Notes: a model not told the origin generated them from the letters alone. 64,000 bases of DNA from Arthrobacter_E sp044748305 (GCF_044748305.1 NZ_JBIVFT010000004.1:186001-250000); one strand, 5' to 3'. Shown: positions 33,788 to 42,338, counted from the stretch's first letter. Made by a program: numbers and translations.

Positions 33788-33815
33788 GCGACAGTTGATC
33801 AAGAGGAGTTCTTAC

Positions 33816-34310
33816 GTGTCCACACCCAATAGCGCATCCGTCGCGTGGCTGACCCAGGAAGCGTACGACCGTCTCAAGGCTGAGCTGGAGCACCTTTCGG
33901 GCCCTGGCCGTGCCGAGATCGTCGGGCGCATCGAAGCTGCACGCCAGGAAGGCGACCTCAAGGAGAACGGCGGCTACCACGCCGCCAAGGACGAGCAGGG
34001 CAAGATCGAGGCCCGCATCCGCCAGCTGACCGTGCTGCTCCGGGATGCCCAGGTGGGTGCCGCTCCGGCCGACGACGGCGTCGTGGAACCCGGCATGGTG
34101 GTCGTTGCGAAGATCGCCGGGGACGAGGAGAAGTTCCTCCTGGGTTCCCGTGAGATCGCCGGCGGCTCGGATCTGGATGTCTTCAGCGAGAAGTCCCCCC
34201 TGGGCTCGGCCATCACCGGACATAAGGAAGGCGAGACCGTGTCTTACACCGCCCCGAACGGCAAGCAGATCACGGTGGAGATCATCTCCGCCAAGCCGTT
34301 CACCGGCTGA
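33816..34310 (+). CDS. greA: Transcription elongation factor GreA
   Basis: 164 residues from GTG 33816 with AAGAGGAG upstream; the longer frame from 33741 runs through the leader hairpin and is rejected. The N-terminal coiled coil contains LTQEAYDRLKAELEHL, the acidic tip region GDLKENGGYHAAKDEQG and RIRQLTVLLRDAQV. The C-terminal FKBP-like domain carries SPLGSAITGHKEGETVSYTAPNG. GreA stimulates transcript cleavage in backtracked RNA polymerase. Length is typical. Confidence 0.97.
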   Translation: MSTPNSASVAWLTQEAYDRLKAELEHLSGPGRAEIVGRIEAARQEGDLKENGGYHAAKDEQGKIEARIRQLTVLLRDAQVGAAPADDGVVEPGMVVVAKIAGDEEKFLLGSREIAGGSDLDVFSEKSPLGSAITGHKEGETVSYTAPNGKQITVEIISAKPFTG

Positions 34311-34324
34311 GTTGCTCACAACCC

Positions 34325-34391
34325 CCCCGCGAGGGAACAGTTGAGGCCACTATCCGTCAGGGATAGTGGCCTCAACTGTTCCCTCGCGGGG
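34325..34391. repeat. Perfect 31-bp hairpin (first of an abutting pair)
   Basis: Arms 34325-34355 and 34361-34391 are exact reverse complements around a 5-nt loop (GTCAG). It lies right after greA and could end its transcript. Confidence 0.85.
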
Positions 34392-34467
34392 TTCTCCTGA
34401 TCGACTGCTCCGGTGTTGTCGTTCGGAGGGTTCAGAACGACAACACCGGAGCAGTCGATCAGGGGAA
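34392..34467. repeat. Perfect 29-bp hairpin (second of an abutting pair)
   Basis: Arms 34396-34424 and 34435-34463 are exact reverse complements; pairing extends outward to 34392/34467 with one T-G wobble. Loop of 10 nt (GGAGGGTTCA). It begins at the base after the first hairpin ends and stops 3 bp before the ilvA stop. Confidence 0.85.
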
Positions 34468-34470
34468 GGC

Positions 34471-35712
34471 CTAGAAGTGCACCACGATCGGCTGGAAGCC
34501 CTCGGCGCGCAGCGCGTTGAGCACCACCTCGGAATGCTCGTGGCCCTTGGTCTCCAGATCCACGGTGATGGACACATCGCCCATGCTGATCGATCCGCCC
34601 ACGCGCGTGTGGTCCACGCCGGTGACATTGGCGTCGTGTTCGGCGATGATCCGGGAGATGGTGGCCAGCGAGCCGGGACGGTCGTCCAGAAGGATCCGGA
34701 CGGTGAGGAACCGGCCCGCGGCATAGAGACCACGCTGGATGACCTTGAGCATGAGCATCGGGTCGATGTTGCCGCCGGACAGGACCACGGCCACCTTGCC
34801 GGGGTTCTCGATCCTGCCCTCCATAAGCGCCGCCACGCCCACGGCTCCGGCGGGTTCCACCACCATCTTGGCGCGTTCCAGCAGGAAGATGAGTGCACGC
34901 GCCAGCGCGTCTTCGCTGACCGTGACCACGTCATCCACCAGCTCGCGGATGATGCTGAACGGCAGCTGCCCGGGGCGACCCACGGCGATGCCGTCCGCCA
35001 TGGTGGAGACCTTCTTGAGCGGCACCAGGGCATCCGCGGCGAGTGAGGGCGGGTAGGCCGCCGCGTTCTCCGCCTGCACCCCGATCACCCGGATCTCGCG
35101 CCCCAGCTGGCGGGCGCGTTCCTTGATGGCCACGGACACCCCGGCAAGCAGACCGCCGCCGCCGACACCCATGATGATGGTGTCGACGTCGGGAACCTGT
35201 TCCAGGATCTCCAGGCCGATCGTCCCCTGGCCTGCCACCACATCGACGTTGTCGAAGGGGTGCACGAACACCGCGCCAGAGGCGTCGGCGTAACGCTGGG
35301 CCTCGGCCAAGGCCTCGTCCACGTTGTGGCCGTGGAGGATGACTTCGGCACCGTGGTCGCGGGTGGCGGCAAGTTTGGGAAGGGCGACGCCCAGCGGCAT
35401 ATAGATCCGGGCCTTGATGCCCAGAGCCTTGGCCGCGGAGGCCACGCCCTGGGCGTGGTTGCCTGCGGAGGCCGCGACAACGCCGCGGGCCTTCTCCACA
35501 GCGCTCAGACTGGCCATGCGGACGTACGCGCCCCGCACCTTGAAGGAGCCGGCACGCTGGAGGTTCTCGCACTTGAAGACCACGTCCCCGCCGACCATCC
35601 GGGACAGCGCCCTGGACTTCTCGATGGGCGTGACGGTAATGACGCCGTCGAGCAATTCCTGTGCACGGACTACGTCCTGGAGCGTTACGGGTAGGGTCTC
35701 AGTGGTCATCAC
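34471..35712 (-). CDS. ilvA: Threonine ammonia-lyase (biosynthetic, with ACT domain)
   Basis: 413 residues. PLP lysine K58 in QRAGSFKVRGA, the SAGNHAQG phosphate-handling loop and the GVGGGGLLAG glycine loop are intact. A C-terminal ACT domain (from about residue 330, VRILLDDRPGSLATISRIIAE) supports regulation by isoleucine or valine. It deaminates threonine to 2-oxobutanoate, the first step of isoleucine synthesis. The gene starts inside the end of the upstream AI-2E gene (14-bp overlap), implying coupled expression. Confidence 0.96.
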   Translation of the reverse strand: MMTTETLPVTLQDVVRAQELLDGVITVTPIEKSRALSRMVGGDVVFKCENLQRAGSFKVRGAYVRMASLSAVEKARGVVAASAGNHAQGVASAAKALGIKARIYMPLGVALPKLAATRDHGAEVILHGHNVDEALAEAQRYADASGAVFVHPFDNVDVVAGQGTIGLEILEQVPDVDTIIMGVGGGGLLAGVSVAIKERARQLGREIRVIGVQAENAAAYPPSLAADALVPLKKVSTMADGIAVGRPGQLPFSIIRELVDDVVTVSEDALARALIFLLERAKMVVEPAGAVGVAALMEGRIENPGKVAVVLSGGNIDPMLMLKVIQRGLYAAGRFLTVRILLDDRPGSLATISRIIAEHDANVTGVDHTRVGGSISMGDVSITVDLETKGHEHSEVVLNALRAEGFQPIVVHF

Positions 35713-36979
35713 TGGCCGCCTCCTTGGAATTGTTCGGTTGTTCTTGCGTCTCCGGCCCGCTCTGCGGGGCCGGACGTTCTGTGGAGGACGACGACGTCGA
35801 GCCGCTCTCAGCGTCTCCTGCGGGAGCGGATGCCACCGCCGTCGTGCCGTCCGCCGCGGCCACGGCGGGGTCGTTGTCCCAGCCCCGCGCCGCGATGTAC
35901 CGGATGGCGGAGTTGAGTGCGGCCAGGATCGGAACGGCGAAGAGCGCGCCCGGAATGCCTGCCAGGAAGGACCCTGCCGCGACAGCGAGAATCACGCCGA
36001 CGGGGTGCAGGGAGACCGCCTTGCCCATGACCAGCGGTTGCAGCACATGGCTCTCCAGCTGCTGCACGGCCAGGACGATGGCCAGCATGATCACCGCATT
36101 GACGAGGCCGTTGGCCACCAAGGCCAGCAGCACCGCCACCGCGCCGGTGACCAGGGCGCCGACCACCGGGATGAAGGAGCCGAGGAAAACGGCAAGACCC
36201 AATGGCAGGGCCAGGGGGACGCCGATGATTGCAGCACCCGCACCGATCCCGATGGCGTCGACTGCTGCGACGAACACCTGGATTTTGACGTAGCTGCCCA
36301 CGGAGGTCCACGCCTTCTTGCCGGCCCCGTCGATGGCAGCGCGGGCCTTGCGCGGGAAGAGCCTCGTCAGGAAACCCCAGATCTGCCGCCCTTCCAGGAG
36401 GAAGAAGATGAGGATGAACACCGTGAGCAGCAGTCCGGCGGCGATATGGCCAGCCCCGCTGCCGACGCTGAGCGCACCCGTCAGGATGGTACTGCTCTGC
36501 CCCTGGATCGTGGTGGTCAGGCTGTCCAGGTAGCTGTCCATCTGAGCCGTGGTGATATGAAGCGGGCCGTCCTGCAGCCAGGTCTGCACCTGCTTCAGTC
36601 CCTCCAGGGCCTGTCCCCACAGCTGCCGGAAGCCGACCGTGGCCTGCTTGCCCACGAAGGTCAGCGTCAGCGCGATCACCGCGACAAGGGTCAGCAGAGT
36701 GATGGCGACGGCGAGTCCCCGCGGGAGGCGGTGCCTGCTGAGCCAGCCGACCAAAGGATTGAGCAGGGCAGTGAACAGCGCCGCGAGCAGCACGGGGATG
36801 ATGAGGAAGCTGACCTGGGACAGAAGCCAGATCAAGATACCTGCGGCCAGCAGGATGACCCCGGAGCGCCAGGCCCATTCGGCGGCGATCCTGACCCCGT
36901 ACGGAACGTCCTCCTCCAAAGCCCGGCCCCGCGTCGGACGGGGCACTGCTGACTTGCCGTTCTGCGCTTCACCTGACAT
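35699..36979 (-). CDS. AI-2E-family transporter (PF01594)
   Basis: 426 residues. Eight or so membrane helices with the family signature FLGSFIPVVGALVTGAVAVLLA and QQLESHVLQPLVMGKAVSLHPVGVI in the C-terminal half. The last 60 residues are a Ser/Ala/acidic low-complexity tail. The family includes AI-2 exporters and Na+/H+ antiporters; the substrate here is not predictable. Its stop overlaps the ilvA start, so the two form one transcription unit. Confidence 0.92.
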   Translation of the reverse strand: MSGEAQNGKSAVPRPTRGRALEEDVPYGVRIAAEWAWRSGVILLAAGILIWLLSQVSFLIIPVLLAALFTALLNPLVGWLSRHRLPRGLAVAITLLTLVAVIALTLTFVGKQATVGFRQLWGQALEGLKQVQTWLQDGPLHITTAQMDSYLDSLTTTIQGQSSTILTGALSVGSGAGHIAAGLLLTVFILIFFLLEGRQIWGFLTRLFPRKARAAIDGAGKKAWTSVGSYVKIQVFVAAVDAIGIGAGAAIIGVPLALPLGLAVFLGSFIPVVGALVTGAVAVLLALVANGLVNAVIMLAIVLAVQQLESHVLQPLVMGKAVSLHPVGVILAVAAGSFLAGIPGALFAVPILAALNSAIRYIAARGWDNDPAVAAADGTTAVASAPAGDAESGSTSSSSTERPAPQSGPETQEQPNNSKEAASDDH

Positions 36980-37047
36980 GCATCAATCGTGGCGCAGGTG
37001 ACCGGCATTTGGAAAATGCGTTCGTATGCCGGGCGGTCCAGGCTCCT

Positions 37048-37980
37048 TCACCAGGAGGCCGAGAGACCCCAGCTCATCCGGAACTCCTCGCCCGGCTGGA
37101 CCCAGTTGAGCCCGTCCCCGGAGTTGAAGGCGTTGGCCGGCCCGGTCATGGGCTCCACGGCGAGCGCTTTCGAACGCCCCCAGGATCCGGGCGAGGCGAA
37201 GACGTGCACATAACCGCAGCGCTCGTCCTGCCAAAGCGTCAGCCGCCGCCCGGCGGCGTCCTGGAGGATGGTTCGCGCGCACCCGTCGTCGTCGCGCTCC
37301 AGCGCCGTGTAGGCGGTGTCCGTATCGAGTTCCGCAAGCTTCACACCGCCCCGGAGATCGTGGGGGTGGTCTACGGCGCGGACCGCGTGCGGGATGAGCC
37401 GTTCGTCCGCTTCGAGCCAGGAGCCCGCGCGGACGGTGAGGCTCAGCTCTTCGGGTGCCGCATCACCGATCCGGAGGTACGGGTGCGCACCCAGCACAAC
37501 GGGTGCTGCGGCGTCGCCGTCGTTGTACAGACTCTGGGTGACCGCGAGTCCGCCGCGTTCGTCCAGCTCGTAGCGGACGCGGTGCCTGGTGAGGAATGGA
37601 TATCCGTGCTGCGGGAAGATGGGGGACTCCAGCACCACATGGGCACTCCCCTGTTCCAGGCAGCGGTACGGCGCGTTGCGGAGCAGGCCGTGAATGGCAT
37701 TGCTCCTGCCCACCTCGGTGATGTCGAGTTGCTGCGTGGAGCCGTTCAGCTCCCAGCGCCCGTCCTCCACCCGGTTGGCCCAGGGCGCCAGGGTGATTCC
37801 GCAGGCCCCGGGCGGAATCTGGTCATCGCCGAAAGTCTCGGTGGCCGCTATTCCTCGGACGCTGTAACTACGCAGGGCGGCGGCGAGTTCGGTGACGACG
37901 ACGGCGGCGCCGCCCCGTTCGAGTCGGTACTGGGCGCCGCTGGCGCAGCGGTCGCGGAGGGCATGGGGCGTTGCGGGCAT
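37048..37980 (-). CDS. Aldose 1-epimerase family protein
   Basis: 310 residues from ATG 37980; an upstream in-frame start at 38010 adds ten residues of no support. Mutarotase motifs: GITLAPWANRVEDGRW, the catalytic His in IHGLLRNAPY, HPYLRIGD and the late EPMTGPANAFNSGDGL containing the catalytic Glu. Interconverts sugar anomers, typically galactose, matching the divergent galTK operon. It is the GalM-like branch of actinobacteria. Confidence 0.92.
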   Translation of the reverse strand: MPATPHALRDRCASGAQYRLERGGAAVVVTELAAALRSYSVRGIAATETFGDDQIPPGACGITLAPWANRVEDGRWELNGSTQQLDITEVGRSNAIHGLLRNAPYRCLEQGSAHVVLESPIFPQHGYPFLTRHRVRYELDERGGLAVTQSLYNDGDAAAPVVLGAHPYLRIGDAAPEELSLTVRAGSWLEADERLIPHAVRAVDHPHDLRGGVKLAELDTDTAYTALERDDDGCARTILQDAAGRRLTLWQDERCGYVHVFASPGSWGRSKALAVEPMTGPANAFNSGDGLNWVQPGEEFRMSWGLSASW

Positions 37981-38040
37981 GGCACCACCGTACCGAAATG
38001 AAAGCCTCACGGGGTACCGCGATCACCCCTTGGACGATCA

Positions 38041-38060
38041 TTAATGTTAATTAATGTTAG
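38041..38060. promoter_or_regulatory. Tandem 10-bp repeat in the galM/galTK divergent promoter region
   Basis: TTAATGTTAA followed directly by TTAATGTTAG (9 of 10 identical). AT-rich direct repeats of one helical turn between divergent sugar genes suggest an operator, for example of the DeoR type. Confidence 0.5.
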
Positions 38061-38127
38061 AAAGTCTTCGTTTTGATAGCATGAGAGCGTCGACCGCCCG
38101 GTCGGCCAGCCGAGTACAGGGGCAGCC

Positions 38128-39306
38128 ATGACGCACGTGACACGCGCACAGCTCGCAGATGGGCGCGAGATTCTCTACTTCGACACCGAAGCGGGGCGCC
38201 GTCCGCTGCCCGACGCCCGGGACCTGCCGGCCCGCACCGACGGTCCCGACGGCTCCGGGCAGGTCCGCTACGACGCCCTGAGTGGCGAATGGGTGGCGGT
38301 CGCCGCCCACCGCCAGACCCGCACGCATCTGCCACCCGCCCGCGAATGCCCGATCTGCCCGAGCAGTTCCGAGCGCTCCACGGAGATCCCCGAGCACGAC
38401 TACGAGGTGGTCGCCTTCGAGAACCGTTTCCCCTCGCTCGGTCCGGTGCTCGGAGAACTCCCCGGCAGCCCTGCCTGGGGAACCCTGGCCCCGGCATCGG
38501 GCCGCTGCGAGGTGGTGACATTCACGCCGGAGCACACCGGTTCCTTCGCAGAGCTGCCGTGGGATCGTGCCCGGACCGTCGTGGAGGCCTGGTCTCACCG
38601 GACGCGGGAACTGTCAGCACTCGCCGGAGTCCGGCAGGTCTTCCCCTTCGAGAACCGCGGCGCGGACATCGGCGTGACCCTCCACCACCCGCACGGCCAG
38701 ATCTACGCGTACTCCTACGTCACCCCCCGGGCGGAGGCCATGGCGCGCCCCGCGGTGGCCTATTGGGGAGAGCACGGTCACCGCGAGACCCTGATGGAAG
38801 GCCTGGTCCGCCGCGAACGCGCAGACGGGTCCCGCATGATCCTGGAAGGTGATCACTTCAGCGCCTACGTCCCCTTCGCCGCCCGCTGGCCGCTCGAGGT
38901 GCACCTCGCGCCGCATCGCCGGGTGGCTGACTTCGCCGCCCTCAGCACGGCCGAGAAGGACGAACTCACCACCTTGTATCTCGATCTCCTCGGCCGGGTG
39001 GACGGACTCTACGACTCCCCCACTCCGTACATCGCGGCCTGGCATCAGGCACCGCTGTCGCCTGGCTATCGTGAGGCCATGGGCTTCCACCTCCAGCTCA
39101 CCTCGCCGCGCCGCGCCGCGGACAAGCTGAAGTACCTGGCCGGTTCGGAGGCCGCGATGGGGGCCTTCATCAACGACGTCACCCCCGAATCCGTCGCTGC
39201 CAGGCTCCGCTCTTCCGCATCGCCCTATCCGGCATCCGCCCCGTCTTATCCGGCATCCGCCCCGTCTTATCCGGCATCCGCCCCGACCCAAGGACTGCAC
39301 GCATGA
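38128..39306 (+). CDS. galT: Galactose-1-phosphate uridylyltransferase
   Basis: 392 residues. The catalytic HPHGQ triad is in TLHHPHGQIYAYSYV; zinc-type cysteines occur in RECPICPSS near the N-terminus; EVHLAPHRRVADF follows. It swaps UMP between UDP-glucose and galactose-1-phosphate in the Leloir pathway. The last 30 residues are a tandem SYPASAP repeat coded by three 21-bp DNA repeats, outside the catalytic fold. The final ATGA overlaps galK. Confidence 0.95.
   Translation: MTHVTRAQLADGREILYFDTEAGRRPLPDARDLPARTDGPDGSGQVRYDALSGEWVAVAAHRQTRTHLPPARECPICPSSSERSTEIPEHDYEVVAFENRFPSLGPVLGELPGSPAWGTLAPASGRCEVVTFTPEHTGSFAELPWDRARTVVEAWSHRTRELSALAGVRQVFPFENRGADIGVTLHHPHGQIYAYSYVTPRAEAMARPAVAYWGEHGHRETLMEGLVRRERADGSRMILEGDHFSAYVPFAARWPLEVHLAPHRRVADFAALSTAEKDELTTLYLDLLGRVDGLYDSPTPYIAAWHQAPLSPGYREAMGFHLQLTSPRRAADKLKYLAGSEAAMGAFINDVTPESVAARLRSSASPYPASAPSYPASAPSYPASAPTQGLHA
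39226..39288 (+). repeat. Three 21-bp tandem repeats at the 3' end of galT
   Basis: Units start at 39226, 39247 and 39268, each beginning TATCCGGCATCCGCCCCG, and encode YPASAPS in frame. The unit length is a multiple of three, so copy-number change would keep the frame. Confidence 0.9.
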
Positions 39307-40469
39307 CCAGCCCCGAGCATGAACAGCAGGACCTCTTCACTTCCTTCCGGGAGGTTTTCGGGCACGAGGCCGACGGCGTCTGGATGGCCCCGGGCCGGGT
39401 GAATCTGATCGGCGAGCACACGGATTACAACGACGGATTCGTCCTTCCCTTCGCCATCGACCGGCGAGCCCGGGTCGCCGTACGGACCCTGCCTGATTCA
39501 CGCACGGTCCGTCTCGTCTCCGCTCAGGGGACCGACGGCGTCCTGGAGTTCGATCTCGATTCCTTGGAGCCGCAGGGAGGCTATGGCTGGGCCACCTACC
39601 CGCTGGGAGTCGCATGGGCCCTGGAACGGAGCGGGATCCGGGTGCCCGGCTTCGAGCTGTTCCTGGACTCCACGGTGCCGCTCGGCTCGGGGCTCTCCTC
39701 TTCCCATGCCATCGAATGCGCCACCATCACGGCCCTGGCGGAGCTGACGGGAGCTTCACTGAGTGCCCAGGAGCTCGTGCTGCTGACGCAGAAGGGTGAG
39801 AACGACTTCGTCGGGGCGCCCACGGGCATCCTCGACCAGTCGGCCTCCCTGCGAGGCGAACGGGGCCATGCGGTCTTCCTGGACTGCCGGGATCAGAGCG
39901 TGGAGCTCATCCCCTTCGACGCTGAAGCGGACGACCTCCTGATGCTCGTGATCGATACCCGGGTGGCTCATTCCCACAGCGACGGCGGATACGCGAGCCG
40001 CCGGGCCGCCTGCGAAGCCGGTGCCGCGGCCCTCGGGGTTCCTGCACTCCGGGACCTGGGTGTGGACGACCTTCCCCGCGCGAAGGAACTCCTGGACGAC
40101 CTGACATTCCGGCGGGTACGCCACGTGGTGACGGAAGACGCCCGGGTGCTGGAAACCGTCTCCGCCCTGAAGTCCGAGGGCGCCGCCGCCATCGGCTCCT
40201 TGCTGGACGCGAGCCACGTCTCGATGCGCGACGATTTCGAGATCTCCTGCCCCGAACTGGACCTCGCCGTATCCAGCGCGCGGGACGCCGGGGCGCTCGG
40301 CGCGCGCATGACCGGCGGCGGCTTCGGCGGTTCGGCGATCGCACTGACACCGCGGGCCGTGGAATCCCAGGTCCGGGCCGCAGTGCTGGAGGCGTTCAGC
40401 GCGGCCGGTTTCACCGAACCTCAGCTGTTCGCAGTCTCACCCGCCGAAGGAGCCCGGCGACTCGCCTGA
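39303..40469 (+). CDS. galK: Galactokinase
   Basis: 388 residues. The galactokinase signature GRVNLIGEHTDYNDG, the GHMP ATP loop PLGSGLSSSHAIE and the late GARMTGGGFGGSAIAL motif are all intact. Phosphorylates galactose to galactose-1-phosphate, feeding GalT. Starts within the end of galT (4-bp ATGA overlap). No galE follows; a terminator closes the pair. Confidence 0.96.
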   Translation: MTSPEHEQQDLFTSFREVFGHEADGVWMAPGRVNLIGEHTDYNDGFVLPFAIDRRARVAVRTLPDSRTVRLVSAQGTDGVLEFDLDSLEPQGGYGWATYPLGVAWALERSGIRVPGFELFLDSTVPLGSGLSSSHAIECATITALAELTGASLSAQELVLLTQKGENDFVGAPTGILDQSASLRGERGHAVFLDCRDQSVELIPFDAEADDLLMLVIDTRVAHSHSDGGYASRRAACEAGAAALGVPALRDLGVDDLPRAKELLDDLTFRRVRHVVTEDARVLETVSALKSEGAAAIGSLLDASHVSMRDDFEISCPELDLAVSSARDAGALGARMTGGGFGGSAIALTPRAVESQVRAAVLEAFSAAGFTEPQLFAVSPAEGARRLA

Positions 40470-40505
40470 TCAGGCCACCCACTCGCCGAGACGAGCGGAA
40501 ACGTC

Positions 40506-40560
40506 GACAACGACGACGGCGCCGCTCACCTCATCGGTGAGCGGCGCCGTCGTCGTTGTC
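40506..40560. terminator. Perfect 25-bp bidirectional terminator hairpin
   Basis: Arms 40506-40530 and 40536-40560 are exact reverse complements with a 5-nt loop TCATC, and CAGGTTTT follows. It lies between galK and the convergent Bax-inhibitor-1 gene. Confidence 0.88.
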
Positions 40561-40577
40561 CAGGTTTTACCCGAGGA

Positions 40578-41495
40578 TCAGTCGTTGCCTCGCAGGATCG
40601 CGATCAGGCGCAGCAACTCGACGTACAGCCAGACCAGCGTCACGGTGAGTCCGAAGGCGGCGGTCCAGGAATAGCGGGCCGGGGCGCCGTTGTGAACGCC
40701 GGCCTCGATATTGGTGAAGTCCATGATCAGCGAGAATCCGGCCAGGACCACGGCCAGAACACCGACGATCACACCCAGCGGGATGCCGAAGATGTGGATG
40801 CTGCCACGCAGCCCCCACGGATCCTGGACCACGCCGAAGATCATGAGGAAGAAGTTCACCAGGCTGAAGGCCGCGTAGCCCAGCATCGCGATGAGGAAGA
40901 AGCGGGTCATCTTCGGCGTCGCGCGGACCTTGCCCGAGGTGAAGAGAAGCAGAGTCACCGCGAACACGGCGAGAGTCGCCAGCACGGCCTGCAGACCGAT
41001 GCCGGGGAGCTTCAGTTCGAGGACCTTGGTCAGGCCACCCAGGAAGAGTCCTTCCAGCGCTGCGTAGCTCAGGATCAGGGCCGGAACAGGCTCACGCTTG
41101 AATGTGTTCACCATGGCCAGCGCGAAGCCGCCCAGGGCACCCACGATCATGAGCATGGCAGCGACCCCCAGGCTGCTGAACCACGTGATCGCCGCACCCA
41201 CCAGGACCGCACCGAGGCAGAGAAGCGTCTTGACGATGACATCGTCGAACGTCATCCGCCCCGTCTGCGCAGGCCCGGCGGAGGGCTGCGAGTACATCCG
41301 CTGCAGCTGCTCAGCGGAGAGCTCCTGCTGACCCGGCTGGTTCCCGTAGGGAGCCTGGCCATATCCCGGCTGCGCATACCCGGTCTGGCCGGGCGCCTGC
41401 TGTCCGTAGGGGTTGGTCATGCTGGGCGGGGGCGGAGCCTGCAGGGCCCCACGGAAGTTCTTGCCGTTGAAGATCGGGTTGCCACCGGCAGCCAT
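40578..41495 (-). CDS. Bax inhibitor-1/YccA family membrane protein
   Basis: 305 residues. A Pro/Gln/Gly/Tyr-rich cytoplasmic N-terminus (1-75) precedes seven predicted helices from VIVKTLLCLGAVLVGAAITW. The BI-1 core includes TRFFLIAMLGYAAFSLVN and the C-terminal helix with DFTNIEAGVHNGAPARYSW, whose aspartates are the proposed channel/pH sensor. Bacterial homologues can leak Ca2+ or protons; physiological role in this organism unknown. Confidence 0.92.
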   Translation of the reverse strand: MAAGGNPIFNGKNFRGALQAPPPPSMTNPYGQQAPGQTGYAQPGYGQAPYGNQPGQQELSAEQLQRMYSQPSAGPAQTGRMTFDDVIVKTLLCLGAVLVGAAITWFSSLGVAAMLMIVGALGGFALAMVNTFKREPVPALILSYAALEGLFLGGLTKVLELKLPGIGLQAVLATLAVFAVTLLLFTSGKVRATPKMTRFFLIAMLGYAAFSLVNFFLMIFGVVQDPWGLRGSIHIFGIPLGVIVGVLAVVLAGFSLIMDFTNIEAGVHNGAPARYSWTAAFGLTVTLVWLYVELLRLIAILRGND

Positions 41496-41594
41496 TTCTA
41501 TCCTCCTGGTCTCGGTGCGAATAAGTCCAAGCTACCAAGGCCAACGGGCGGGCGTGGGAAAGAGTTCCCGGCCTCGGCCGAGGATCTCTTTGGG

Positions 41595-41600
41595 TAGACT
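41595..41600 (+). promoter_or_regulatory. -10 hexamer TAGACT of the guanidine exporter operon
   Basis: Located 23 nt upstream of the riboswitch aptamer, so the aptamer would be at the 5' end of the mRNA. Confidence 0.55.
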
Positions 41601-41622
41601 CGAAGACGAGGCCTCAACGGCC

Positions 41623-41664
41623 TGCGGACGAGGGAGCAGTACCCGCACTGGACAAGACTGACTC
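41623..41664 (+). promoter_or_regulatory. Guanidine-III (ykkC-III) riboswitch
   Basis: The invariant segments GGACGAGG, GTACCC and GGACAAGAC occur in the right order and spacing. Helix P1 is TGCGG (41623-41627) with CCGCA (41643-41647). P2 is GAGCAGT (41634-41640) with ACTGACTC (41657-41664), one bulge. This is the pseudoknotted aptamer that binds guanidinium. The ribosome site AGGAAG (41665-41670) abuts P2, which fits control of translation initiation by ligand-stabilised folding. Two SMR genes follow directly. Confidence 0.93.
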
Positions 41665-41678
41665 AGGAAGACATCGTC

Positions 41679-41993
41679 ATGGCTTGGATCGTCCTGATCC
41701 TCTCCGGCGTCCTTGAAGCGGTCTGGGCCTCAGCCCTGGCCGCCTCGCAGGGATTCCGGAAGTGGAAACCCGCACTCCTTTTCCTCATCACCTCGGCCGC
41801 CAGCATGGTGGGCCTCGCCTATGCCATGCGTGAACTGCCGGTGGGCACCGCCTACGCCGTCTGGGTCGGGATCGGCGCCTGTCTCACGGCCGTCTGGGCG
41901 ATGGTGACCCGCCAGGAGAAGGCCACGGTTGCACGCATCACACTGTTGGCGCTCCTGGTGGCCAGCGTCGTCGGCCTGAAGGCGGTGAGCTGA
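41679..41993 (+). CDS. SMR-family guanidinium exporter subunit 1
   Basis: 104 residues, four helices. The essential membrane glutamate is E13 in ILSGVLEAVWASAL, and the central GTAYAVWVGIGA motif matches the Gdx (SugE-like) branch, not EmrE-type multidrug pumps. Preceded by a guanidine-III riboswitch. Its stop is followed at once by the second SMR gene (TGA then ATG), suggesting an obligatory heterodimer like GdnCD. Confidence 0.93.
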   Translation: MAWIVLILSGVLEAVWASALAASQGFRKWKPALLFLITSAASMVGLAYAMRELPVGTAYAVWVGIGACLTAVWAMVTRQEKATVARITLLALLVASVVGLKAVS

Positions 41994-42329
41994 ATGCCGT
42001 GGATCATCCTGTTGCTCAGCGCCGTTCTGGAAGCCGTCTGGGCCACCGCATTGGGGCTGTCGGAAGGCTTCGCGCACCCGCTCCCGACAGTGGTCTTCGC
42101 CGTCGCCCTGGTCCTGAGCATGATCGGCCTCGGCTGGGCCGCGAAACACATTCCCATGGGCACCGCCTACGCGGTCTGGACCGGGGTCGGCGCGGCACTG
42201 ACGGTGGGCTACGCGATGCTCACCGGCCACGAATCCGTGAGCGTGCCGAAGCTCATCTTCATTCTCGGGATCATCGCGGCGGTCGGCGGCCTGAAGCTGC
42301 TGCCCAGCAGTAAGACCCGCGAAGGCTGA
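41994..42329 (+). CDS. SMR-family guanidinium exporter subunit 2
   Basis: 111 residues, four helices. Essential glutamate E13 in LLSAVLEAVWATAL; IPMGTAYAVWTGVGAAL matches the Gdx branch. Zero spacing to subunit 1. Paired SMR genes with unequal loop charges usually insert with opposite topology and act as a heterodimer. Function as guanidinium/H+ antiport is inferred from the riboswitch. Confidence 0.93.
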   Translation: MPWIILLLSAVLEAVWATALGLSEGFAHPLPTVVFAVALVLSMIGLGWAAKHIPMGTAYAVWTGVGAALTVGYAMLTGHESVSVPKLIFILGIIAAVGGLKLLPSSKTREG

Positions 42330-42338
42330 GGCGAGTCG

